From Metellina segmentata (taxonomy: Eukaryota > Arthropoda > Arachnida > Araneae > Tetragnathidae), in the NCBI GenBank assembly GCA_947359465.1, contig OX375883.1:91816911-91880910 (forward strand): a stretch of 64,000 bases of DNA. Reading direction: 5' to 3'. A program made the translations under genes and the position numbers. Shown in pieces: positions 52,877-62,647 of this stretch. The notes under the pieces were generated by a model. It did not search any database. It was given only the letters and a program-made list of their open reading frames with translations, and was not told the origin of the DNA. Every line of letters begins with the position of its first letter. Position 1 is the first letter of the stretch.

Positions 52877-55769
52877 ATGAATTTCACGCATTCAGAGAAT
52901 TGCGCTGTTTTAAACTTATTTTGAATGCAAATAATTTTAGCGACATAAATATCCAAGTGATGCAATACCGAGTAAATATGGATCATTTTAAAATTAAACA
53001 GAAATTTGACAGTCAAAACTTTTTGAAAAATAAAATTAAAGTTTTAGAATTTATTTTATGTATTTATGTCATGTTAGGGCAATGAAGTTGTGCAACTGAA
53101 ACAGGTCAAGACAATATTTTAAGCAAATTTAAGCCAATTTTTTATTTCCTTAAAACGTGGAGGTGACGAGATGTTTCAGATTCATCTAACACAATGTAAA
53201 TAGTCTTCAGGTATTTAATCAAAAATGTACTATTCATGAGTATTCATTGTCAGTTGTTTTAAAATGGCCATAACCTCATCTTGAACTGTTGCTTCACATT
53301 CTTCATAGGAAACAAATTTGTTTTTAGTGTCATGTCATCTCGACATGAAGCGGATCTGGCAAGAAGCTTCAAAACATTCAATGACATTTGCCACATAATA
53401 GCAAACACTCTTTCTACCAAATACTTTGACAATTACATATTCATTAAATGCATTTGAGTCGGGTCGCAAAGATTCAGACAATGAGTAGAATGACAGAACA
53501 TTAAGTTTTTCACTATTTTCAATTTATCTATGTAATGTGATTTGGTCATGTGAATCTCTGAAATGCACATGTTGTATCTCCCAAAATCAACATGTATCAG
53601 TATCTCATCTGTTCCAAGGTTATCTTTAGGTTGAAAATTGACCTGTATTGATGGGACTATGTTGCAAACATGCTTCATGAAGTAACGAAGCATATCATTA
53701 AATTTATTAACTAGCGCTTTGACTTCTATTTCAACTTTTGATTTAACCACTTTCTTAGCTGACTTTTTTTTATTTATTTCACTGTAAACTTCTTTCCCCT
53801 TCCATTGCTCAACACATGTAATCATTTGTCTCAACGTGTTTGTTAATGCACTTCTTTCCAGACATTCTTCTTCACTTTTTACTACATCCTGACAGTAGAG
53901 ATTTAACCATCTAATCTAAATCATTGTAATTAAGAACTTTGAGGCTTTTTAATTTTTCAAAAGTTAACACAAAACATTTTCATGCATTTCACATGCACAT
54001 GTTTCTTACATCAGGTTGCAATACACAACAGCTTCATCTGGGTTAACTACTCCACTCTGTTTGGTGGAATATTATTATTTTTTTTTCCTACAAACAAAAT
54101 TTTCTTGTCTTTTCAACCTATTTTTTTTGCTGAGCCCTCTTTTATGTCGTAAAGTTCTGGATCATTTTTAATTCTATTTCTTTTTTGCTAAGACTCCTTC
54201 CAGACTCTCCTAAATTTGATTATATCAGATTTCTTAGACATGGTACCAACTAGGCCAGATTGACATGATACCAACTGGTACTATGTCAGAAACAACAAAG
54301 AGAATTTCAGTCATGAGGATACTTAAATTATCTCCCAACTCAATGGCATATTTTTAAGGAAAAATTAAAAGATTTTATCAGCGTACACAATCAGACCCAA
54401 AGTTACAAGTGTTCAAGCATTGTAAATCAAATAAAGCTGTTAGGCTTTATTCTACAGGTTCAAATCAGAACCAATTGGCAAGTTAAATCGGTACTGGTTA
54501 GAGAAAAAACAGTTAGACTGCTTATTTGTTTACCCAAGATTGTTCTTACTTTAATAAATAACCATTTATAATCACTATTTTACCATATCATTGTACAAAT
54601 TCCTGATAAGAAATATTTGCTCACCTCCATGGAGGTGAAATTTCAATGGTCGGACCACATTTATGCCTAACCTAAAACAATCCCAGCCATGTGCTTTGAT
54701 TTCCAGATTGTTTTGTACATTTTCTAACTATATGTTGTTGAAAAAAGTTCAGCAATATATGAAAATATATTAAGTTAAAAAATGCCATGGCAGTGACATT
54801 GTTAAAAGAACTCAAGAATTTTCTGAGTGCAAATATAAGAAACAGACAAAATCATACTTGCTATTGAGTCAAAGATATCTTACAGTAAAGATGGCTCATT
54901 AGAGCTTCTTTTAATTACACTTTCAGACATGTACTGCCTTCTAGTAGACTTTTTTAAAGGTTATTTACTTTTTATGCAGAGCTGACAAAAATAGTAGGGA
55001 CAAAATAATTTACTGATTTTTCAACATTAAATTTAATGAAAAATATAATAATTTCTGGTGCAATGAAATGAAAACTGTTAACAATGAAACTATTAATATT
55101 AAATACAGCTATTAAATAAAGGAATTTTTATACTTTTTAAGTTTCAACTATATTTCTTAACCTAGAAACAGGGTTAAGAACAGCCACGGAGGTGATATTT
55201 TCCATGTTTAATTCACTTTTTTAAGTATAAATATGCAAATATTTATTCACTTGAAGATATCTGATGAAAATATACCTCAATTAAGATCTATTACTATTGT
55301 ATAAAAATCAATTGACACATGAAATTCATAAATAAAAAATATAAAAAAAAACATGTGACTCAAATTTCCACTTAATTTCAGAATGACCCAGATACAGTAT
55401 ATCAACTTAATCAACAATTTTTTGGAATATTAGAAGTGCATGAACAAGACTCTTGGTTCCAACAAGACGTTGTAACCTGCCATACAAGTTATGACACCAC
55501 GGGCATGCTTCAAGATTTTTTTGGCGATCGACTCATCTCAAGAAACCATTGGCCACCTCGTTCCGTCATCTACACATTCCTGACTTTTTTTTCTGTGGGG
55601 ATATTTAAAGAACAAAGTTTATGAAGATAATCACCAAACAATAGGTGATCTGAAAAGTGCCATTACTCAAAAGATACAAGAAGTCATTCCCAGCATTTTG
55701 AAAGGTGTTTCTAAAAATAGGTGTAAACTACTTCAGCTTTGCCTCCCAAGAAAATTGCAGAAATTTTAA
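52877..55769 (+). pseudogene. Mariner transposase in two remnants
   Basis: A start MNFTHSENCAVLNLF at 52877 with decayed downstream codons is the likely N-terminus. After the foreign segment the C-terminal part runs from about 55383 (NDPDTVYQLNQQFFG) through WFQQDVVTCHTS, with the second catalytic Asp, and FFGDRLISRNHWPPRS. It then shifts frame to NHQTIGDLKSAITQKIQEVI and a stop at 55767-55769. The expected SPD motif with the third Asp reads SVI, so the active site is lost. Confidence 0.8.
53230..54241 (-). pseudogene. Relic of a different DNA-transposon transposase
   Basis: Start MSKKSDIIKFRRVWKES (54241) is followed by a stop and RNRIKNDPELYDIKEGS, a charged N-terminal pattern common to a widespread group of invertebrate transposase-like proteins. 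The middle (53834-53433) contains ILIHVDFGRYNMCISEIHMT, the decayed form of a VDF-ENY-C-K-EIQ motif of that group. The C-terminus (about 53430-53232) reads NEYVIVKVFGRKSVCYYVAN and VMAILKQL before the stop. Frameshifts and stops make it non-functional. I cannot assign the superfamily safely; it may be the transposase of the CACTG-ended element. Confidence 0.6.
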
Positions 55770-56104
55770 ACATTTACTATAAATGTAAGTCCAAATTTTT
55801 TTCGTTTATAATTGCTTTTCACCATTAACATAAAAATATTTGTTTTAAAGTTTGTTGATTTTGCATAGTAAATTCACGAATCGTCAGTACAGGAACTTTT
55901 AGGACACCCTGTACAATTCATGTTTTTCAAGATCATAAATTTGTCAAAGAAATGTGAAGAATTGAAGGCACAATTGTAAATTGCAGTTTAAGTACATGCG
56001 AGAACATTACTTTAACTGATTTGTCGCAGTTAATTTCTCACATGACATTTATTAAAAAAAAGGGTTGGGTGCTATAGTGTTTGATTGTATTTTTTAAATT
56101 AGCT

Positions 56105-56291
56105 TTAACCCTTAACTGCTGTGTTACAAACCGTCTCGTGACTAGTGTGGAGGGGTCTCTCAGACCTCGCTCACTAAAGTGTGTATAAAGTTAATTAATA
56201 TATATTAATGAAAGATTCTTTAGATAATTATTATTTATACATTTTAAATTTAGATAATTCAATTCTTAACATGACAGCAGTTAAAGGTTAA
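56105..56291 (-). mobile_element. piggyBac MITE
   Basis: A 187-bp unit bounded by TTAA on both sides, with ends CCCTTAACTGCTGTG and GACAGCAGTTAAAGG. In inverted orientation it matches both ends of the piggyBac at 61347-62189 with the middle deleted. The TTAA duplication and end spelling are diagnostic of piggyBac. Confidence 0.9.
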
Positions 56292-57047
56292 ATAAACTTG
56301 TTAAACTTTGAATAAAGCAAAATCACTAAAGAATTTTTCTCTGTCCTATTTGTATTTTACAGGTGTTTTCTAAGGATGAATCCTGATAAAGGATCCAAAG
56401 CCTCCAAAAAAAGAAATCCATGAATCAAAAAGTTTTGACCTTATAAAATAAACTTATGGACTTTGAATGGTGTTGAACATTTCATTGAATAGATATGAAT
56501 ATTAGGTATCTTGATTCTGTTAATTGCATCAAAGTTATTCTATTGTAATCGTGGTTTGATTTTTAAAAATTACAATCAATGAACCCTGATTATATTTGTA
56601 TTTCTGTTTATTGTATATTTTTGCCTGCTCATTTTGTATTACTTAAATTATATGCAACAAACAAATGTACCTCACAAAACATTATGTAATTATCGTGTTC
56701 AGCACAGCACAGTGTATAATGTAACCATATTTAAAGGTGTTTTGCTATTTAATAAAAGTTATCAAGGTTTCTTAAATGAAAAGCTCCAGAGTTCTATATT
56801 TTGAAAATTTATCACTGTTGACATTATAAGAAGACAACATTATTTATTTTTTCATTTATACAGACTTTTTTCTACATGCTTATATAGTTTGTTACTTAAT
56901 AAGTATCCTCAACATGCATATTGAAAAATGATTTACTTTAATTTTTATTATTCTGTATAATTGAATAATATTCTAGCATAATTTAGTTAGATTATTTAAT
57001 TTAAATGTTTGAACATTATTGAAATAACAAAAGTAATAAATATTATA

Positions 57048-57130
57048 CAGTGAAACCTGTCTATAACCATTCTGTAGGGACCTAAATAAAATATTGTTAT
57101 AGACAGTATCGTTACACACAGATTTCACTG
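57048..57130. mobile_element. Very short pogo/Tigger-type MITE
   Basis: 83 bp with inverted ends CAGTGAAACCTGTCTATAAC and, from the right, CAGTGAAATCTGTGTGTAAC, flanked by TA. End spelling is that of Tigger/pogo-type elements. Confidence 0.75.
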
Positions 57131-57639
57131 TATATTGACAGTATTATGAATAAAAGGTACTGTGTACGGCACAGTATTTTTCTTTAATTTATTTGCTCTG
57201 CGATAGTTCTATACTATTTTAAAAGATGACTTTATCATTTTATCCACACTTCAAAACTAAATTTCAGAGAAAACCCATTATTTTGTGCGCAAAACTGTTT
57301 CAACTGTATAGCTGATATTTACATTTTTACACAATTTGTAAACCTTATAGTATTTAGTGTAATTGCATTATTTTGTGGTAAAACCATATTCACTGCATAA
57401 TTGCAGCATATTTTTTATGGTAACTGGTTGTAACTTCAATTCCATATGGTTTTGTAAACAGTTATAAACTAAAAACTACAGTAAACTTGTTCTTGACTAG
57501 TTAAAAATAGTTCTGATTGCGAAATTATACTGTATTTTTTATGGTAACTGGTTGTAACTTTCACCGATTAAATACTTTTATGTAAACAAGTGAAAACTGA
57601 AACATACAGAGAAAACTAGATCTCATGGTAAAAAACAGT

Positions 57640-57990
57640 TGCGACTACAAATTTACTTCATAACTTTTACGGAAAAAATGTGATATCATATGGCAAAATA
57701 CCGTTGTGAATACGGTTTTACTTAGTAACTTTTACGGGGGAAACTTGGTCTTATATGGGGAAAACCGTCGAGAATACGGTTTTACTTCGTAACTTTTACG
57801 GGGAAACTTGATCTCATATGGGGAAAACCGTCAAGAATACGGTTTTACTTCGTAACTTTTACGGGAAAAACTGGATCTCTTATGGGAAAAAACCGTTGTG
57901 AATACGGTTTTAATTCGTAACTTTTACGGGAAAAACTTGTTCTCGTATGGTAAAAAACCGTTATTTCTACGGATTAATTTCGTAATTTTT
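57640..57990. repeat. Subterminal tandem repeat of about 64 bp
   Basis: Five to six diverged copies of a unit read GTAACTTTTACGGG, then CTCATATGG-GAAAACCGT and GAATACGGTTTTACTTC. They sit just inside the right end of the CACTG-ended transposon. The word TTTACGG/CCGTAAA also fills the left end, so these may be transposase-binding repeats. Confidence 0.8.
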
Positions 57991-58596
57991 ACGGTTAAGC
58001 ACAACCAACCCAGCTGCCAGTTTAAAACCGTAAATTTTACGGGATTTTTTTTACAGTGTGTAAAGAAAGTATATTTTGAAACAAAATAGACGTTACTGGA
58101 TACAACCATTTATTAATTATTATTTATAATCCATTTGTTTATGAAAACAAGGTACTTCAGACCGGAGACTCATGTGCGACGACCGTGCGGAACTGTGGTA
58201 CAAATTACACGCTAATTGGACGTGCGTCGCCCCAGCGGCGCTGGAGGCATGTGTGCACTGCTCCATTGGATCTAATTTACCTCAGACCGCACTTGCGTTG
58301 CGGAAGCGGCGCCGCACGTTGAAAAACTGGATGTGTGCACCGGGCCTAAGTTTTCAGCTTAATTTCAGCATACAACCTCCAGATTGCACTCACGAACAAT
58401 AGAGTAAGGTGAGCACGAGTTTTCAATCCAGAAACACCTGGCATCGTCATAGACGTAACTAGGGTTGTTGAACGGGGAAGGGGGTTGGTCTTCCCGAAAA
58501 GTATCGATTGTACCCTAGTAAAAAGTGGGAAGAATGAATTAATTATATTAATATAATTATTATGTATTAACTATTAATAATAAATTATATTAATTA

Positions 58597-59238
58597 CTAG
58601 GGGGCCTGCCCCCCTGCTCGCTAACGCTCGCCAACCCCCGGAGGATTGCTTCGCAATCCTCATTGGTTCGCTGCGCGAACCTATGCTCGCTTCGCTCGCC
58701 TCAATGAAGACATGTGTCCTAACAGAAGGAATTGTTTACAAAATATGATGTACGAAAAACATATTTTTCAAATCTAAATATGTTGCTGTTTTTCAGAAAA
58801 GATAGTACCTCTAGAATCAGAATTCAAATGAAAACGTTGAGCAAATTTTGACTCGAAATGTGAGCGCTGATTTGGAAATTGAATACCCAGCATGTTGTTT
58901 GTGTGTACATTTTCCCAGCACTCAAACGACCCACACTTTTTAATTGAGTTTGTTGCCGAAAGTTGTAGTGCAAGCGTCTTGTTGAACTATAATTGTTGGC
59001 CCTGAAAAGGACAGTTTTTTAAATGGACCTGAAAAGATCCTCCGTTTTCTATTATAAACTAACTGCAACAGCTCATTAAAATTTCCTTTTTTATTTCAAT
59101 AAAATTTCATCCGATAACGTTATAAATTCAATCGATGCGCGAGACTTCGCGATAAACTAACAATCGTACAGTGTTGCCAAAACGCGATTACAAATAACGT
59201 CTTTTTTGCGTGCCACGTAAGAGAATTATATATATAGA
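58597..59238 (-). mobile_element. Non-autonomous Helitron, family 1, minus orientation
   Basis: CTAG at 58597-58600 preceded by A; 5' end TCTATATATATAATTCTC on the minus strand, ending at 59238 and followed by T. The body is closely similar to 23447-24097, including the row of palindromes near the 3' end. 642 bp, non-coding. Confidence 0.85.
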
Positions 59239-59280
59239 TTGTTGTGTAATTATTAATTATATTTATATGAATACACTATA

Positions 59281-60165
59281 TACACTGTTGTTGTTGTTGT
59301 TTCTTATGCCTACACTGGCAGAACGAAGGAGTGCCAGGCCCGTCGAAGACGTCGAGGCGAGGGGGTGCGCCTTCTATGTTATTGAGCCCCATTGGGAGGA
59401 AGTCCGACTTTACTCGACATACATGGCACATCCGTTTTAGAGGAAGGCCCCTTTCATACATCCATTCTCTCACACATATCGTAATTTAGATCCCAATCAG
59501 AGGCCGATAACCCCTGATCAGGTACCCCCAGGGCCCGATTTAGAAAATTTGGTATAGTAGGCACAACACGCAGGAAGCCCCCCCCCCATGTTATTTGTTC
59601 ATCACAAAAACTAATTTTATAACAATAATTGGTACTTACGTATTTGACTGTTTACCGTTTCACAGATGTCATCAAAAAGTTTGAGAAAATCGTGACATCA
59701 CTTATAACTCTTGGCAAAACAAAATAAAGCAGGTGAAAATCAAAAATATAATAGTTAGATAATTAATGTAATTACAAGAATGTGATAGTGGGGGGGAAAC
59801 GGTCGACGGACATTTACGTAAATACCCAATAATTTATGTAACTGCTTAAAACTTTTTAAATTTTTTAGATACTTTTGAAACTTAGGGGCCCTTAAAATTA
59901 TGGGGGCCCTAGGCCCGTGCCTCACTGGCCTAATGGTAAATCAGGGCCTGGGTACCCCCAGAGGTATTGATTTGGTATGGGAACATGGGGGACTTTGTGA
60001 CCACGACCTATTTAACGTGCCCCAGTCACCATTAGTGAACACGACGGTCTTTAGCCAGGTCGAAGCGCCGATCTCGCAATCATCAGAATTGCAGGCTCCG
60101 CCGAGGACAGAACCCACAACCCTTCCGATGCGAGCCCGACGCTCTACTGACTGAGCTACCGCAGC
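59281..60165 (-). mobile_element. SINE-C copy, minus orientation, split by a hAT MITE
   Basis: The head at the right contains the inverted A box (TCTACTGACTGAGCTACCGC), and the tail at the left is an inverted AAC repeat (GTTGTTGTTGTTG). The body matches 42443-42893 on both sides of the insert 59529-59950. Confidence 0.88.
59529..59950. mobile_element. hAT MITE inserted in a SINE
   Basis: The ends CAGGGCCCGATTTA and, from the right, CAGGCCCTGATTTA are flanked by perfect 8-bp duplications GGTACCCC (59521-59528 and 59951-59958). The intact SINE-C copy shows the empty site. 422 bp, non-coding, with C and G runs. Confidence 0.92.
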
Positions 60166-61346
60166 TACCCTATATTAAAGGAACGGACAGCAAGATGTGA
60201 TGGTATAAGGCAGGAGTGGCCAACCTGTTACACATCATGCGTTAATTTTTTTCACATACAATTTCAGATGCGATATATACAACTCAAGAATCTTTTCTAC
60301 CTTCTAACATTCATGGTCCGGGCGTTTTATTCTTATTAACCATTTTAATAAAAGTATGTTTATAGACATAATTAACATTTTTAAATGATTTAATTATTGT
60401 GTCTCAAACAATATCTATTACAACATATAAATATTACTTATCATTAATGAGACCTTTGAGCCTGTTTGGATTTCGCTAGTCTTTTAATGTTTGGTGTTAA
60501 ATTTATTACTGAAAGCATCATATTTCTTCAAATTTGAATCAATCATTCTCGACCTCGTTTTGCTTTTAATAAATTTCATGGATGGTAATACTTGTTCATA
60601 TCTGTATGTCGTTCCCATACGACATAGATAATTTTTTTCAAATTTTCTTAGTTCTGGGAAATGCTCACAGGGTAATGAATGCCACAAATTAATCATGTCA
60701 GAAGCATTTTGATCTGAAAAAAGTAAATAAAATTTCATTTATAGTAATGAATTTGTTTTTAAATCAATAAATTCCATTCCCTCTTACATGATTGCTAGGC
60801 ATCTTCATTACAGTTTGTTCATTAAGTGAAAATGGCTTTATAAATGCGAGCATGCAATTTTCTTCTTTAGCCAAATCATGAAAACGCCTTTTAAATGACC
60901 TTTGCAATAACTTGATTTTTTTTCATTGTATTTGATCAAATTACTATTATTCGCAGCACATTCACTCTGTTCTTTCAGGTGTTTAAATTGCCTCAAATCC
61001 TACTTTTCTAACACTGAGAGATGAACCGTTTTGATTTCATTGTAATAATAGATGCTATTTACCAAGATAATAAATAATTTATTCTTGCCTTGTATTTTTG
61101 AATTTAGATCCTTGAGATGGCTAGTAACATCAACTAAAAATGCCAATTCAAATATCCTGTTGTTATCAAATAGAATTCTTTCATCAGGTAGTTCATTTTC
61201 CTGTTCTAAAAAATTCTGAACAGCATTTTTCAGATTCCAAAACCTACTCAGAACATGTTCTTTAGAAAGCCAGTGCACCTCACAATGGAGGACAGGTTCA
61301 TATTCCAAATCTAACACTTCACAATATTCTTTGAATTCTCATCTGT

Positions 61347-62189
61347 TTAACCTTTAACTGCTGTCGGGTCTAACAGACCCCGGGTCATTTTTGACACTTC
61401 GTTTCCACCCCCCTTAAAGTGAATATTGGTCCCTGTCCTATTCAGTACCTTCCTACTACGTCCAACAGAAGCCACATTACAAGACTGGTTTGGCTGCCCC
61501 AACTATTTCGTATTTCACACTATTTGCACTTCCCGCGTGGTCTCTTAGACCCCTTCACAGCATTTGCGCTACCGTTCTTGTTGAATGAAATCGTCTAAGT
61601 GTGAGTAGGAAATTTTGGCAGAGTGCCTAAAATGGCAACAAACTTTCTTCGAAACGACCTGTGTATCTTATACAAAATGAAATTCAGGATATTCTTGATA
61701 ATTGGTCGGAAATAGAGCTCTGGAGTAGTGAAATTTCGGATAATATTACTGAAAGCGAACACGAAACGGATTCGGAAATTTATGCAGATGAAGATGAAGA
61801 CATTTCAAGTGCGTCTTAACAAGAAGAATATTTCTACGGAAAAAATAACTTCAAATGGGATGCCTGGGGGGGGGGACATAATCGTGCCGTTAGAACACCA
61901 AAACACAACATAGTTTTACAGTTTCCAGGGTTGAAACGTCCTGCAAAATTAGGTCCGAAAGCTGAGCCTGAAGAGACATGGAATCTACTTTACTTATATA
62001 GTAATATAAAATCTATTTCATGGTTAGAATTGAATTATCTAAATTTAAAATATATAAATAATAATTATCTAAAGAATTTTCATTAATGCATTATATTAAT
62101 CAACTTTATACGCACTTTAGTGAGCGAGGTCTGATAGACCCCTCCACACTAGTTACGAGACGGTTTGTGACACAGCAGTTAAGGGTTAA
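61347..62189 (+). mobile_element. Shortened piggyBac element
   Basis: TTAA at both sides (61347-61350 and 62186-62189), with ends CCTTTAACTGCTGTC and CACAGCAGTTAAGGG. 843 bp, much shorter than an autonomous piggyBac. It retains only the transposase N-terminus. It is inserted at a TTAA inside the hAT transposase gene. Confidence 0.9.
61676..61998 (+). pseudogene. piggyBac transposase N-terminal fragment
   Basis: An acidic segment (NEIQDILDNWSEIELWSSEI, then SEHETDSEIYADEDEDISSA) is followed by a stop and EEYFYGKNNFKWDAW. A frameshift in the G-run near 61870 leads to AVRTPKHNIVLQFPGLKRPA and PEETWNLL. An acidic start followed by a YGKN-FKW block is typical of piggyBac N-termini. The DDD catalytic core is deleted. 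Confidence 0.75.
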
Positions 62190-62647
62190 TGCTCTTGCAC
62201 TAATTTTACTCGCACATTTCATAACTGGTAACATAACATGCTTCATTTTTAAAGTTTTCCCACTCAGTGCCTTTTGGTGAATAATGCAGTGATATTTTAG
62301 TACTGGACGATTTAAAAAAATTTCAAGAAAGTTGTAGTGCCATTGACTTTAGTATCATTGACGGCGTTCAGTTAGTATACACATTGATGAGTTTATTATG
62401 TATAATCTAATTTTATATTTTTAGGCATGATTTTAACTTTTTCAAATAGGTCTGATCCTGGTGTTTTACCATGCAATGACTCCAGACTGGCAAGTTCTTC
62501 AAAGACATGAAAAATCAGTAATTTATCTTATAAAAATTCTTAATTGGGCTAACAACACATATGTCCGTTGATCATCCAAAGCTAGAGAAAAGGAGGAATA
62601 AGAATGGACAAGGCCTTCCAGTTACTGAGATATATCATGAGAGAGTA

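Larger units (their letters stand above)
52709..55911 (+). mobile_element. Mariner-type element, split and carrying a foreign transposase relic
   Basis: The termini CAGGTTGTCCTAAAAGTTCC and, from the right, CAGGGTGTCCTAAAAGTTCC are inverted repeats, each flanked by TA. At 3.2 kb it is far longer than a normal 1.3-kb mariner. About 2.3 kb in its middle (roughly 53100-55380) is unrelated and contains the minus-strand relic 53230-54241. The same left end lies in the second copy at 63247. Confidence 0.85.
52114..58058. mobile_element. CACTG-ended DNA transposon carrying nested elements
   Basis: The inverted termini are CACTGCAAAAATTATCCGT and, from the right, CACTGTAAAAAAAATCCCGT. TG flanks both sides. 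Subterminal regions on both sides are full of ACGGTTTT and TTTACGG words, and a 64-bp tandem repeat lies at 57640-57990. A second copy starts at exactly the same base at 62648. The ends resemble the CACTA/Mirage/Chapaev group, but the 2-bp duplication is weak evidence and the superfamily is open. It contains a mariner, a transposase relic on the minus strand, and two MITEs. Confidence 0.75.
51956..58346. mobile_element. Harbinger-like MITE, split by a larger transposon
   Basis: The ends share about 39 bp with six mismatches, beginning GGCCCGGTKCACACATCC. They are flanked by TAA on both sides (51953-51955 and 58347-58349), a 3-bp duplication as made by PIF/Harbinger transposases. Without the insert 52114-58058 the element is about 446 bp. 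No coding remains. Confidence 0.8.
60484..62330 (-). pseudogene. hAT transposase of GTF2IRD2/ZBED type, interrupted by piggyBac
   Basis: Read right to left: YHCIIHQKALSGKTLK (about 62300) and MLPVMKCASKISARAL up to 62190; then the piggyBac insertion; then EFKEYCEVLDLEYEPVLHCE and VHWLSKEHVLSRFWNLKNAV (61330-61220), and LAFLVDVTSHLKDLNSKIQG (about 61150-61090). A gap with stops follows, and the C-terminus LWHSLPCEHFPELRKFEKNY and MGTTYRYEQVLPSMKFIKSK (60690-60580) is the hAT dimerisation region. There is at least one stop near 61330 and losses between 61000 and 60740. Confidence 0.85.
60211..62480 (-). mobile_element. hAT element remnant (GTF2IRD2-like transposase), split by piggyBac
   Basis: CAGGAGTGGCCAACCTG at 60211 is a typical hAT terminus, here the 3' end. 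The transposase runs on the minus strand. The far end is not identified; coding resemblance fades near 62480, before the CACTG element at 62648. Confidence 0.7.

Noticed and set aside
52870..53085. 71-codon frame as an independent gene
   Set aside because: It overlaps the decayed N-terminus of the mariner transposase in another frame.
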